Notes under the pieces: model-generated
Database searches by the model: none
The model's input: the letters and a program-made list of their open reading frames with translations, nothing else
Told to the model about the DNA's origin: nothing
Source: Companilactobacillus kedongensis
GTDB lineage: Bacteria; Bacillota; Bacilli; Lactobacillales; Lactobacillaceae
Direction: 5' to 3'
Length of the DNA: 64,000 nucleotides
Assembly (NCBI RefSeq): GCF_003946625.1
Contig: NZ_RHOR01000006.1
Span: forward strand, 1 to 64,000
Shown: piece by piece, positions 25,018 to 34,754 of the stretch
Layout of the letters: each line of letters begins with the position of its first letter
Position numbering within the stretch: the first letter of the stretch is position 1
Translations under genes and position numbers: made by a program

Positions 25018-26784
25018 ATGGGGAGTTTTAGAGATTTCAGAGCACTAAATCACACATTCTGGATTAATTTTTGGAAATATAGCCAAATTATCATTTTAGT
25101 GGAAATGTCGATAAACTTAATCGTCATTCCAATTTTAAATGTTCTAACAAACGGTATTTTAGACTGGGGAAATGTTAGTTACGTTTCATACACTAATATT
25201 TTAGATTTGATTACTAAAAAGCCACTGGTAATACTGGGATTACTATTCATTCTGTTGTTGATTTTGATCTTGATATTCTGTCAATTCACTTTACTCTTAA
25301 CCAGTTTCCAAGCTATCAAATCAAATGCCAATTTACGCTGGCGTAATTACTTCAAGGATGTCTTTAAAAATGTTTATCAAATGTCATTTAAAGGATTCGG
25401 TTTCTTCTTACTATACTTTTTACTAGTCTTACCGATCGGTGATATCGGATTTTATTCAAATTTGTTAAACAAAGTGAAAGTTCCAGAATTCATCTTAGAA
25501 TGGATCTTTCAAGAGCATTTCTATGTTGGTGCACTATTAATCATTTCATACATAGTTATCTTTTATATTGGATTACGGTGGCTATTCGTTCTGCCAGCAA
25601 TAATCTTTGAAAATAAAACTATTAGACAATCGATTCATTACAGCTGGAATAAAACTAGAAATCGCACACTTCACTATTTGTTGATTTTTTTGATCATCTC
25701 AACCGTTGTGCCAGTAATATTTGAAAGTATCTTATTTCTTATCATTGGATTACAGTGGGTGATCGACAAGATTCCTGTTGTCAGATTCCCGATGGCAGTT
25801 ATTAACATGACGATCGTTCAAATCGTCAATTATTCCGCTAGTATTTACGGAACATCAATTGCGGCTTTAATAATCCTCAGTAAAACAAAAACTTCATACT
25901 TTGCTTCAACGAGAAACAATAAAGCACACAAGTGGTTCTGGGCTTTACTCGCTGCAGGTATCCTTTTCAGTTTTATGAGTTACAATACCGTTTATTTCAA
26001 AGGTTGGTTATTAGAACGTCCCGTTACAATATCCCATCGCGGTGTGGATGATGGTAATGGCGTTCAAAATTCCATCCCAGCACTAAGAAAAACTTCCAAA
26101 GAAAAACCATCTTATATCGAAATGGATATTCAAGAAACCAAAGATCATCAATATGTCGTCTATCACGATACAACTTTAAAAGGCTTAGCAGGAATTAAAA
26201 AACGACCTAGTCAGATGACTTTGGAGCAACTAAAAAAGATCAAAATTCATGAAAATGGAAAAACTGCTCATATTGCAAGCTTTGATGACTACCTAGCCGA
26301 ATCCACAAGATTGCATCAAAAACTATTGATCGAATATAAAGATGTTAAGGGAAATAGCAACCATTTTGTTAAGGGATTTGCTCACAAATACAATCGTCAA
26401 TTGCAACATAACGGCGATATGGTCCATTCATTAGACTACAATTATATTCAAGAAAGTAAGCGTTATATGCCCAATGTCCCTGCTAGTTATATCCTATCTT
26501 ATAATCTATCTGGTGTGCCAAAAACGCATGCCAATGCTTTTACTATGGAATATACGACCTTGAATTCTACTTTTATCGATGAGTCACATGTACTTAATAA
26601 ACAGGTCTTTGCTTGGACGGTCAATAATTCTAGTTCAATGGATCAGATGATTTTTCTTGGTGTTGATGGAATAATAACTGATAATTTAGCGGATCTGAAA
26701 CAAGAAATAAAAAATAATTTCGATGAATCTTCTTATTCAACGAGAATTCTTAATTATGTAGTTCAAATGCAGAAACCCTTTTAA
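25018..26784 (+). CDS. Membrane glycerophosphodiester phosphodiesterase
   Basis: 588 residues. The N-terminal 320 residues hold about eight membrane helices (GPDPase membrane domain). The C-terminal catalytic domain starts near residue 335 with TISHRGVDDGNGVQNSIPA, IEMDIQETKDHQYVVYHDTTL and later LLIEYKD, supplying the HRG, E-x-D and H catalytic/metal residues of the GDPD TIM barrel. It hydrolyses glycerophosphodiesters, possibly lipoteichoic-acid or lipid head groups outside the membrane. Starts 40 bases after the regulator gene and may be co-transcribed, although TATAAT-like sequence occurs in the gap. Confidence 0.88.
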   Translation: MGSFRDFRALNHTFWINFWKYSQIIILVEMSINLIVIPILNVLTNGILDWGNVSYVSYTNILDLITKKPLVILGLLFILLLILILIFCQFTLLLTSFQAIKSNANLRWRNYFKDVFKNVYQMSFKGFGFFLLYFLLVLPIGDIGFYSNLLNKVKVPEFILEWIFQEHFYVGALLIISYIVIFYIGLRWLFVLPAIIFENKTIRQSIHYSWNKTRNRTLHYLLIFLIISTVVPVIFESILFLIIGLQWVIDKIPVVRFPMAVINMTIVQIVNYSASIYGTSIAALIILSKTKTSYFASTRNNKAHKWFWALLAAGILFSFMSYNTVYFKGWLLERPVTISHRGVDDGNGVQNSIPALRKTSKEKPSYIEMDIQETKDHQYVVYHDTTLKGLAGIKKRPSQMTLEQLKKIKIHENGKTAHIASFDDYLAESTRLHQKLLIEYKDVKGNSNHFVKGFAHKYNRQLQHNGDMVHSLDYNYIQESKRYMPNVPASYILSYNLSGVPKTHANAFTMEYTTLNSTFIDESHVLNKQVFAWTVNNSSSMDQMIFLGVDGIITDNLADLKQEIKNNFDESSYSTRILNYVVQMQKPF

Positions 26785-26833
26785 GTTGTTATAATTAAAT
26801 CATTAAATATGCATCAAAATAGGAGGAAATTAA

Positions 26834-27754
26834 ATGAAACAGCGTAACATTGGTGAGACAAGTTGGGAAGCTTCAGCAGTGGCTTTAGGTATTATGCGTA
26901 TGAATAAGCTTACTTCGGATCAAGCTGTCAAAACTATCGAAGCAGCCTACGATAGTGGAATTAATTTCATAGATGCAGCCGATGTGTATGGAAATGGCGA
27001 CTCAGAAAAAATTTTTGGTGAGGCTTTGAAGAAAAGCAACATAAGCCGAGACGACCTCTATATTCAATCAAAAGGTGGAATTATTGCCGATACACGTTAT
27101 GACTTTTCTAAACAACATTTAATTGATGCTGTAAACGGAAGTCTAAAACGTTTGGGTGTAGATTATTTAGATTCATTTTTACTACATCGTCCCGATCCAT
27201 TAATGGAACCAGAGGAAATTGCCGAAGCTTTTGATGAATTGCAAACTAGTGGTAAGGTTAGACACTTTGGTGTTTCAAACTTTAATCCACAACAATACTT
27301 GATGGTTCAAGAAGCTGTCAGCCAACGTTTGATCATCAATCAATTACAATTTAGTATTATGCATACTGGCATGGTCGATTTCGGTATGCATTCCAATATG
27401 AATGACTCCCGTTCGATCAATCATGACGGAGGTATTCTTGAATTCTCAAGACGTATGGGTGTTACTATCCAAGCTTGGTCACCTTTCCAATATGGGTTTT
27501 TCGATGGCGTATTTATCAATAGTGATAAATTCCCAGAGTTGAATCAAAAACTCCAAGAGCTCGCCGATAAATATGGTGTAAGCAAAAACGGTATTGCTAC
27601 TGCTTGGATCTTACGTCATCCTGCAGATATGCAAGTCATCATTGGAACAATGAATCCGGAACATATTATTGACAGTGCAAAAGGTGCTGATGTAGATCTT
27701 ACTAAGCAAGAATGGTATGACATTTACTTCGCAGCCGGTAACGATTTACCATAG
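26834..27754 (+). CDS. Aldo/keto reductase (YdhF-like)
   Basis: 306 residues, TIM-barrel NADPH oxidoreductase. The catalytic tetrad is visible: Asp in FIDAADVYGNG, Tyr four residues on, Lys in IQSKGGI and His in SFLLHRPDPL. The GVSNFNPQQYLM and ATAWILRHP segments are typical of the YdhF/AKR11 group. Physiological substrate unknown. Strong AGGAGG site 7 bases upstream; terminator at 27759-27792. Confidence 0.88.
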   Translation: MKQRNIGETSWEASAVALGIMRMNKLTSDQAVKTIEAAYDSGINFIDAADVYGNGDSEKIFGEALKKSNISRDDLYIQSKGGIIADTRYDFSKQHLIDAVNGSLKRLGVDYLDSFLLHRPDPLMEPEEIAEAFDELQTSGKVRHFGVSNFNPQQYLMVQEAVSQRLIINQLQFSIMHTGMVDFGMHSNMNDSRSINHDGGILEFSRRMGVTIQAWSPFQYGFFDGVFINSDKFPELNQKLQELADKYGVSKNGIATAWILRHPADMQVIIGTMNPEHIIDSAKGADVDLTKQEWYDIYFAAGNDLP

Positions 27755-27758
27755 AATT

Positions 27759-27792
27759 AATCAAGATCAATCGGAAGATTGGTCTTTTTTTA
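27759..27792 (+). terminator. Terminator of the aldo/keto reductase gene
   Basis: AAGATCAATC-GGA-AGATTGGTCTTTTTTT just after the stop codon. Confidence 0.85.
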
Positions 27793-27943
27793 TTAACAAA
27801 AATATTATTGGTATATAATTTAATTACTGTTATATCGGGATTAAATAATAATTGGGCTAATTATTGTATTAAAAAATAGCCAGGATCTATAATTACGTTT
27901 GATTAAAAGATAAGAGCATTTATTGCTAAGGGAGATGTTAATC

Positions 27944-30265
27944 ATGCGCATTAAAAGATCTAAGCTTTTAATTGCAATGATAACGGTCATATTGGCCCTT
28001 TTAGCATGGATAGTTCCAAGTTCTGAGACTGCTCGTGCCGCAACTACCGATATTCAACCATTATCATCTATTCCAGTATCTGGATTAGACGCTGGAGATG
28101 CTGTTGTAACAAATTCAAGTGGTAATGTCGTGCAAAACGGCGATACCATGTATACTTGGGAAAAATTCAAGGTAGATTATCAATGGTCAATTGCCAACGA
28201 TGTTCCTATTAAAGCTGGTGATACCGCACCATTCACTTTACCTGATGGTATAAGTTCCAGTGGTGATTTGAACAATATTCCAATGTACAATGACGAAGGT
28301 GTTCAAATTGGTACCTTTACACTAAAGGCCGGTCAAAAAACTGGTACGATCACCTTTAACGATGCATTCTCATCGGCAACACAAGATAGAGAAGGAACTT
28401 TGCATTTCAATGGTACTGGTACACAAACTAATACCGAAAGTCCTGGCCATTTTGATTGGACTGTCAACAAAATAGGCTGGTTAAACGAATACGACGAAAA
28501 CGGACTTCCAAAATATGTTGTCTGGAATATCGCCTTTAATCCTAACAGTCAAAAATTATCTAACGTCGTTATAACGGATACATTAGGACCCGGACAAACT
28601 TACGTTAATAGTAGCGTAAATGCCTCTGCTGGTTCCTTTAGCGACAATGGTAATTTTGTACCTAATGGATCATATTTAACACCTAAAGTTACCGTTAATG
28701 GCGACAAAATAATGTTTGACTTCGGTAATATTGATACTGCCGTTAATATGACTTTTAGAGTTGAAATTGAGCCTAAAGCTGACGCCGGAAACAACTGGTA
28801 CGACAATGCTTCATTATCATCTGATCAAGTTTCTGGTAGCGTTGGTTCTGACGTAAGCTGGGGTGGATCTGGTACCGGAACCGGTAACATCCTTGGAAAT
28901 ATTATCTTTGAAAAACGTGCCGATAATACTGGTAACCCATTACCTGGTGCTGTTTATGAACTCAGCGATTATAAAGGCAATGTCATTATGAGTTCCATTA
29001 CTACCGATGAAAATGGTAGTTTCAGCATTCATGATTTACCCGTTGGAACCTATGTATTAAAAGAAATTAAAGCTCCTGACGGATATGCGTTAAATACTGA
29101 ACCAATTACCTTTAGTGTCATGGGTGATACCAGCATACCAATTGATCTTGAACAATCTGATAGTCTTCTTCGAGGAACTCTTGGATTAACTAAATATGAC
29201 GGAGCAACTGGTGATGCCCTTGCTGGAGCTGTCTATAATTTACTAGATTCTGAAGGTCACGTTATTAAATATGGACTCACTACTGACGAAAATGGTGCAC
29301 TTAGTGTATCCGGATTAAAACTTGGCAAATATTCACTTGTCGAGACTAGCGCCCCTGAAGGATATTTAGTAAATAAGAATCCAATTGAATTTGATTTAAC
29401 AAGTGGAAATAATTACCTCATGTACCAAGCTAATGACTATCCAATTTCATCCGGTGAAGACCAATTTGGTAATCTAGACTTCACTAAGACTGATGCAACA
29501 ACTGGATTTGTCGTACCAAATGCTGTCTATGAATTAAGAGACGCAAATGATAAAATCATGAAAAACATTACAACCAATCAAGAAGGTAAGATTTATCTAG
29601 AAGGATTGGCTGAAGGAAAGTATTCATTAGTTGAAATCAAAGCCCCTGAAGGATATGTCCTTGACAAAACACCAATTTACTTTGAAATAAAAGCTAACCA
29701 AACCGTTGATGCTTCGGCCAAAGATAGTCAGGAATTACCTACAAATCCTGGTGTCACACCTCCTACTGAACCTGAGAATCCTGAAGAACCTGAGATACCT
29801 GGCGTTACACCTCCTACCGAACCTGAAAATCCTGAAGAACCTGAGATACCTGGCGTTACACCTCCTACCGAACCTGAAAATCCTGAAGAGCCTGAAATAC
29901 CTGGTGTTACACCTCCTACTGAACCAGAAAAACCTGAAGAACCTGAACCCGAACCTGAAGAACCTGAAAATCCTATTGAGCCTGAGAAACCTACTTATCC
30001 AGAAGAACCCAGTGATCAAAATGATGAAGAACTACCTAGCGTAAAGCCTGTGGAACCTTCTCCATCTGTTCCTATTAAACCTGGTCAACCTGGAGTTATA
30101 ACCGAACCTAACTTCCCAGAAACATCTCAATCTGGAGGATCAACTTCAACCGGAAAAGGTAGATTCCCTCAAACTGGCGATGCTAAAACTACTTTAATTA
30201 TTGTAGCTGGATTTGCTGTTTTGATGTTCGTACTCGGACGTATAATCCGTAAATATGATAAATAG
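27944..30265 (+). CDS. Sortase-anchored surface protein with SpaA/Cna-B repeats
   Basis: 773 residues from the ATG at 27944 (GGGAG 9 bases upstream). Signal peptide ending ARA-ATT (about residue 36). An N-terminal adhesin-type beta domain follows (about 45-310; FNPNSQKLSNVVITDTLGPG resembles Cna/SdrG-like collagen/fibrinogen-binding folds). Three prealbumin-like SpaA domains lie at about 315-400, 410-490 and 505-585, each with a KEIKAPDGY/VETSAPEGY/VEIKAPEGY end motif and N-terminal Lys for isopeptide bonds. Then a Pro/Glu stalk of 17-residue repeats, and a C-terminal FPQTGD sorting signal, hydrophobic helix and RKYDK tail. FPQTG departs from LPXTG at position 1. It is likely a wall-attached adhesin. 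Confidence 0.9.
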   Translation: MRIKRSKLLIAMITVILALLAWIVPSSETARAATTDIQPLSSIPVSGLDAGDAVVTNSSGNVVQNGDTMYTWEKFKVDYQWSIANDVPIKAGDTAPFTLPDGISSSGDLNNIPMYNDEGVQIGTFTLKAGQKTGTITFNDAFSSATQDREGTLHFNGTGTQTNTESPGHFDWTVNKIGWLNEYDENGLPKYVVWNIAFNPNSQKLSNVVITDTLGPGQTYVNSSVNASAGSFSDNGNFVPNGSYLTPKVTVNGDKIMFDFGNIDTAVNMTFRVEIEPKADAGNNWYDNASLSSDQVSGSVGSDVSWGGSGTGTGNILGNIIFEKRADNTGNPLPGAVYELSDYKGNVIMSSITTDENGSFSIHDLPVGTYVLKEIKAPDGYALNTEPITFSVMGDTSIPIDLEQSDSLLRGTLGLTKYDGATGDALAGAVYNLLDSEGHVIKYGLTTDENGALSVSGLKLGKYSLVETSAPEGYLVNKNPIEFDLTSGNNYLMYQANDYPISSGEDQFGNLDFTKTDATTGFVVPNAVYELRDANDKIMKNITTNQEGKIYLEGLAEGKYSLVEIKAPEGYVLDKTPIYFEIKANQTVDASAKDSQELPTNPGVTPPTEPENPEEPEIPGVTPPTEPENPEEPEIPGVTPPTEPENPEEPEIPGVTPPTEPEKPEEPEPEPEEPENPIEPEKPTYPEEPSDQNDEELPSVKPVEPSPSVPIKPGQPGVITEPNFPETSQSGGSTSTGKGRFPQTGDAKTTLIIVAGFAVLMFVLGRIIRKYDK
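29747..29950 (+). repeat. Four tandem 51-bp repeats in the surface-protein stalk
   Basis: Four copies of a 51-bp unit coding PGVTPPTEPENPEEPEI, the last diverging to KPEEPEP. It continues as EP-rich sequence to about 30015. Repeat number is likely to vary between strains by slippage or recombination. Confidence 0.9.
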
Positions 30266-30276
30266 ATCCTAAAATA

Positions 30277-30315
30277 AAATCCGCCCCATCCAAAAGGATG
30301 AGGCGGATTTTTTAT
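30277..30315. terminator. Terminator of the surface-protein gene
   Basis: AAAATCCGCC...GGCGGATTTTTT with an inner CCATCC/GGATGA stem, 12 bases past the stop. Confidence 0.85.
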
Positions 30316-30420
30316 CTTTCCATAGATAATTATGTACGCATTTTTAACCCAATACAAGACTGTTATTTAACGGCATATCGTAATATCATTTAATATCTAA
30401 AACAATTGTGGAGGTATTTT

Positions 30421-32478
30421 ATGGATAGTACTTTTGATTTAGAACAAGCACACCTAAAAAACGTTTATCAAGAATTGAGCAATACTTTAAACAGTGTTGA
30501 AAGACTGATTTCTGATAACTCTAAAAATGCTAGAGATTTCAAAAGGCAATCTGGACACGATACAGCTTTAAACTTTGACAGTTACGCTGATAATCTTGAT
30601 ACTTTCGCTTCTATGGAAACAATGAATAAACAAATCGACTATTTTAACAGTAAGCAAACTCAATTAGAAGTTATTAAAAGCAAAACTAAACAATTACTGC
30701 CTAGCCCATATTTTTCTAGGATCGACCTGCAATATCCCGACGAAACCGAAGCGATTCCCTTTTATATTGGATCAACTGGATTTTCCAAAACACCTGAAGA
30801 ACCCTTGGTAATAGATTGGCGTTCGCCTATCGCTGATTTATATTACAACAATAAAATTGGTAAAACCTTTTACAATGCCAATAATCATAAAATAGATGTC
30901 GACGTAACTACAAGAAGACAGTTTTTACTACACGACGACGTACTTCAAGATATTTTCGACACCGACGTAGCGATTCAAGATCCACTACTAGTCAAAACAC
31001 TTCAGGAAAATAAAAGTAATCAGATGACTTCGATTACGGCAACAATTCAAAAAGAACAGAACTTAATTATTCGTGATGAAAACTCGTTGGCTTTATTAGT
31101 TAATGGTATCGCTGGAAGTGGAAAAACTTCTGTTGTTCTGCAAAGAATCGCTTATTTGCTCTATCGTTACCGCGATACACTCGTGGCCGAAGACGTCTTA
31201 TTGCTGACACCCAATGCTCTTTTCACAAGCTATATCAATGATGTTTTACCCAGTTTAGGGGAAGATTCTCCTTCACAGATGACTTTTGAGCAATTTTTAG
31301 CCAACTTTGGTGACAGTAGAGATTTCAAAAATAAGCAAAGTCATTTAAAAGTCATCAACGAAAATATTGATAGTTTACATTTAACTGACAATGATTTTAT
31401 TGAATTAAAACTCGATGACACAGTTATATTTTCAACCAATAAAATACTAGAATTTTTTAATAGGACACCTGCTTCATTGTCGTTACCAAAACGAATCACT
31501 GCTTTAGCGGAGTTACTACTAAGTAATGTAACTGACAATATCATAAAACTGTCATCTGATCCTGACATCCAAGCACAACTAGATGATTTAACAGATATGG
31601 AACAAGAACAAATCTTTGGTAAATCAATTACACCCACTACTGATCCAGAAATACGTCAGGCAACTAAAAAAATGTTAAATTGGCAATATCGTAAACTCAT
31701 CCGACAAATAAAACAAAAAAATTGGCTCGATCTGTCCCAAATACTTACTGACATTCTGGGAGTAAAAGAGCACAACTTTATAGATTTTTCTTTTATTAAA
31801 TTGAAACTGTTTAATCTTGCTAAAAATAATATTAAATTCGTCATGATCGACGAAGTTCAAGACTACACTTTGGATGAACTATATTTTCTAATAACTGCCC
31901 TACCAAAAGCCAAGTGGACTCTCGTTGGTGACGAATTTCAATCCATAAAGGATACAAATGAACCACTTACTTTTACCGATTTAGAAAACTTATTTGAAAC
32001 AAATAAAATATCTGTCAAGCAGCGACATCTCTACACTAGCTACCGCTCAAGCGGCAATATTACCAAGGCTTTCACCAAATTTGGATCTAGCGAATTATCT
32101 AAAAAGATAAAAATCATTCAAACAGACGGTCCAGAAATCCAAAAATACACCTTAAATTCCGAACAATTAAACGAAACTATTGAAGAACAAATCAGACAAT
32201 TTGACCCAAATAAACTTTCGGCTGTTATTACTACTGATATGACAACTGCAAAAACACTATCCGATGATTTAAATATAAAACTGTTAACGTCAAATAGCTT
32301 ACTGCCTAAAAACGGAATTTCAGTCATGCCATTGATCATTGCCAAAGGTTTGGAATTTGATAACGTCATAGTAATAAATAACGATGCAACTTACTACACT
32401 AACGATCGAATCGGCCAAAATCGCATGTATACTGCACTATCTCGTGCTTCCAAAAATCTAATTATCGACACTATTTGA
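30421..32478 (+). CDS. helD: HelD-like UvrD-family helicase
   Basis: 685 residues from the ATG at 30421 (GTGGAGG 7 bases upstream; an upstream TTG at 30406 overlaps that site). The N-terminus (1-110) is a coiled-coil-prone arm. The P-loop is VNGIAGSGKTSVVLQRIAYL, followed by motif II FVMIDEVQDYT, VGDEFQSI (motif III), YRSSGNI (motif IV) and a C-terminal ALSRASKNL (motif VI). HelD proteins remove or recycle stalled RNA polymerase. Its 3' end overlaps the convergent yibF gene by 21 bases, so the two transcripts are antisense at their ends. Confidence 0.85.
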   Translation: MDSTFDLEQAHLKNVYQELSNTLNSVERLISDNSKNARDFKRQSGHDTALNFDSYADNLDTFASMETMNKQIDYFNSKQTQLEVIKSKTKQLLPSPYFSRIDLQYPDETEAIPFYIGSTGFSKTPEEPLVIDWRSPIADLYYNNKIGKTFYNANNHKIDVDVTTRRQFLLHDDVLQDIFDTDVAIQDPLLVKTLQENKSNQMTSITATIQKEQNLIIRDENSLALLVNGIAGSGKTSVVLQRIAYLLYRYRDTLVAEDVLLLTPNALFTSYINDVLPSLGEDSPSQMTFEQFLANFGDSRDFKNKQSHLKVINENIDSLHLTDNDFIELKLDDTVIFSTNKILEFFNRTPASLSLPKRITALAELLLSNVTDNIIKLSSDPDIQAQLDDLTDMEQEQIFGKSITPTTDPEIRQATKKMLNWQYRKLIRQIKQKNWLDLSQILTDILGVKEHNFIDFSFIKLKLFNLAKNNIKFVMIDEVQDYTLDELYFLITALPKAKWTLVGDEFQSIKDTNEPLTFTDLENLFETNKISVKQRHLYTSYRSSGNITKAFTKFGSSELSKKIKIIQTDGPEIQKYTLNSEQLNETIEEQIRQFDPNKLSAVITTDMTTAKTLSDDLNIKLLTSNSLLPKNGISVMPLIIAKGLEFDNVIVINNDATYYTNDRIGQNRMYTALSRASKNLIIDTI

Positions 32479-33219
32479 AGTTTTTTTTCCAACCCCTCGA
32501 TATACAAAATAAGCAGTGATGGGAACTGTTAAAATAACCCCAACCGCACAGATCAACATTGTTAAAATCTCCGCTACCAGTAACTTGTCATTGATAATAT
32601 CCGTAAATTTATAGTTCAACGAATTCATCAAGAAAAATAATGGAAATGTTGAAGAAAAGAAATTGAACAACAAGGTATTGGTCTGCGTACTGAGAATCTT
32701 ATTACCAACAGAAAAGCCATCGGAGAAAACTTCTTTGGGAGTAAGTGTTGGTTTGCTGAGGATAATTTCATTCAATCCACTGGAGATGGCAACACTAGTT
32801 TCCGAAATAACTCCTAAACTATTAACCACAATTATCGCAATTGCTAGTTGTGGAAATGAAACTCCTGCTGCCAAAGAAAATGCCTCAAGGTCTTCTTGAT
32901 TTTCCATGCCCATGCCTTGAGCACTGGCCCAAAATTCTAATGGTATCGTGATCAATAAAATAATAACGACGATCAAAATAGAAGTTTTGAAGGCAATGTT
33001 AGCAGTATTAGCATTCTCGACGTTCATATAAATCGCTACAATCAGTATTATCAAAGCGATAATTGCTGTCGTAATCAAAACATTGAATCCATCAGCAATT
33101 AGGATCAATAAGGCTACGATCGAAACTAGATTTATCGCCAAACCAAATAACAATGTGAAGCCACGACTACCTGCGACCATCAATAATAAAACTACAAAAG
33201 CACCTAATAGAAATAACAT
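32458..33219 (-). CDS. YibE/F-family membrane protein (YibF-like)
   Basis: 253 residues with about seven membrane helices and no enzymatic motif. Features such as NSLGVISETSVAISSGLNEI and SDGFSVGNKILSTQTNTLLF match the YibE/F family, whose members are predicted transporters of unknown substrate. It begins where the partner gene ends (adjacent codons at 33219), so the two are translated together. A heteromeric membrane complex is likely but unproven. Confidence 0.8.
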   Translation of the reverse strand: MLFLLGAFVVLLLMVAGSRGFTLLFGLAINLVSIVALLILIADGFNVLITTAIIALIILIVAIYMNVENANTANIAFKTSILIVVIILLITIPLEFWASAQGMGMENQEDLEAFSLAAGVSFPQLAIAIIVVNSLGVISETSVAISSGLNEIILSKPTLTPKEVFSDGFSVGNKILSTQTNTLLFNFFSSTFPLFFLMNSLNYKFTDIINDKLLVAEILTMLICAVGVILTVPITAYFVYRGVGKKTSNSVDN

Positions 33220-34295
33220 TAATAAGCCCTCCTTGTAATTATTTTACTGGCAATAAAACTTGTTATCGGCACGGTTAAAACAATTCCGATTGCACTGATC
33301 AAAAGTTGTGCAAAGCCAAGACTGAGTGTCATCGTAAATGTATATCCAATTGAATTACCATTACTCAAATATAATAGGATCAAATTTAAATGCTCCGCTA
33401 TAACGATGAATAACAAAATATTGATCAGTGGTCCGATTAATTCTCGACCAATGTTTATGCCAGCTTTAAAGAGTGCACTCTCTTTGACATCATTGACTTC
33501 TTTTTTCATTTCGATCAGAGACGATGATATATCCATGGTTTCATCTAAAATAACTCCCAGAACACTGAAGATAACTTGTGACAAAAAGACACTGAAATAT
33601 GGCTGCAAGCCAAAGTCGGTCAATTCCAAATGTACCCCACTGTTCCCTGAAAGTTTTAACAATAAAACACTCAATAAAATAGCTAAAGTTGTGGCACAGA
33701 CGGTGCTGAGATATGCCATCAGTGCATCACTTGTCGGTCCCAGAATAACTAATAAGGCTATCCCAGAAATCAGAAGTGACGTTATAACGGTCATAATGAG
33801 TAGGTAATTATTGCTATTATGAATCAATAATTTGATGAATCCGTAATAAACTAATAGATTCAAAAGTACACTTATAAGTAATTTTGCACGGCTAAACTTC
33901 ATACAGAATAACAGTATTACTACTAGTCCCAGCCCAAATACCAGAACTGTATCACGTTTCACATTCTTAATTGAATAGTGTTTACCTGATTTAGCTAAAA
34001 TCACCTGTTGACCAGAGCGATACTTTTGATCGATCAATTGCGATTCATAGTAAGAATTCTTTAAAGTCACTCTCTGACCCTTTTTAGATGTATTCAATAA
34101 CATACCAGTTAGTTTCTGACTCACTTGAGTATCAGTATTTTTGTATTCATCGGTACTTTTATCCTTACTGACAACTTTAGATTGCTGAATTTTCATCACT
34201 GGATTTCCATACATAAACGAATCAAAATGTGTAATAATCGTTGCTGTTAAAACAAGCAAAACCACGATCAAAATCCTAATCATATTTTTTTTCAT
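33219..34295 (-). CDS. YibE/F-family membrane protein (YibE-like)
   Basis: 358 residues from the ATG at 34295 (TTAAGGATG site 5 bases upstream). An in-frame ATG at 34346 has none. One N-terminal helix, an extracytoplasmic beta-rich domain (about 40-115: GQRVTLKNSYYESQL, GQQVILAKSGKHYSI) and seven or more C-terminal helices with VLGVILDETMDISSSLIEM. The domain order is that of YibE. Function unknown; operon partner of the gene at 32458. Confidence 0.8.
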   Translation of the reverse strand: MKKNMIRILIVVLLVLTATIITHFDSFMYGNPVMKIQQSKVVSKDKSTDEYKNTDTQVSQKLTGMLLNTSKKGQRVTLKNSYYESQLIDQKYRSGQQVILAKSGKHYSIKNVKRDTVLVFGLGLVVILLFCMKFSRAKLLISVLLNLLVYYGFIKLLIHNSNNYLLIMTVITSLLISGIALLVILGPTSDALMAYLSTVCATTLAILLSVLLLKLSGNSGVHLELTDFGLQPYFSVFLSQVIFSVLGVILDETMDISSSLIEMKKEVNDVKESALFKAGINIGRELIGPLINILLFIVIAEHLNLILLYLSNGNSIGYTFTMTLSLGFAQLLISAIGIVLTVPITSFIASKIITRRAY

Positions 34296-34460
34296 AAAAA
34301 CATCCTTAACGGTTTCTGATATACCTGATATCTTATCACTTTTCATTTACAGTATTTTTACAAAAAAAGTAAACAGTTCTTCAGTGTTAGTGGCCCAACG
34401 TTTTGAGCTTAATTTATTTTATATTTCTTTAGTTAGTTTAAAAAAAATCCTGATTTCGTA

Positions 34461-34489
34461 TTGACAAGATTTGATTTATGAAATAACAT
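34461..34489 (+). promoter_or_regulatory. Promoter of the trp leader-trpXYZ operon
   Basis: -35 TTGACA (34461-34466), 17-bp spacer, -10 TAACAT (34484-34489). Transcription would start near 34496, leaving a leader of about 260 nt before the first transporter gene. Confidence 0.7.
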
Positions 34490-34521
34490 TTTAGCCATCA
34501 ACAAGTTAGGAGATTTCAATT

Positions 34522-34575
34522 ATGAAAAACTTAGATTCTCTAAACATCGTAAATATTCGTTGGCAAAGCCGATAA
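34522..34575 (+). CDS. Leader peptide with a Trp codon (attenuator)
   Basis: 17 codons: MKNLDSLNIVNIRWQSR then TAA. AGGAG lies 9 bases upstream. The single Trp codon is four codons from the stop. The last codons form the 5' arm of a stem (34566-34572 AAGCCGA with 34624-34630 TCGGCTT) that encloses a second hairpin (34594-34603 with 34611-34620). Two terminators follow before the transporter genes. This layout fits translation-dependent attenuation that senses tryptophan, either by tRNA-Trp shortage or by nascent-peptide stalling. Confidence 0.7.
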   Translation: MKNLDSLNIVNIRWQSR

Positions 34576-34730
34576 ATCAGGTTGATCCGGTATGGATGCA
34601 ATCTGAGTAGGATTGTATCCGTGTCGGCTTATTAAACTACGTTTAAATAACACCCACATGGAATAAGTTTAAATTTCATGTGGGATTTTTTTGTTCATCA
34701 AGACAATCTCACTAAGCTGAGATTGTCTTT
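34566..34730 (+). promoter_or_regulatory. Trp leader RNA: two hairpins and tandem terminators
   Basis: After the leader peptide come stem 34566-34572/34624-34630 with the nested hairpin GGATGCAATC/GATTGTATCC. Terminator 1 is CCCACATG (34653-34660)/CATGTGGG (34677-34684) plus seven T. Terminator 2 is AGACAATCTC (34701-34710)/GAGATTGTCT (34719-34728) plus T-run. No T-box consensus (AGGGTGGNACCGCG) is present. Confidence 0.65.
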
Positions 34731-34754
34731 TTTTATACATTAGGGGGAGAAAAT

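Noticed and set aside
29747-29950. 51-bp repeats as a CRISPR array
   Set aside because: Units are contiguous, with no unique spacers, and encode an in-frame Pro/Glu stalk.
29735-30019. Minus-strand frame across the surface-protein repeats
   Set aside because: It is the mirror of the Pro/Glu repeat (Phe/Arg-rich) and is an artefact of biased codons.
34496-34754. T-box riboswitch upstream of trpXYZ
   Set aside because: No AGGGTGGNACCGCG-type antiterminator motif and no Stem I features; a leader peptide explains the layout better.
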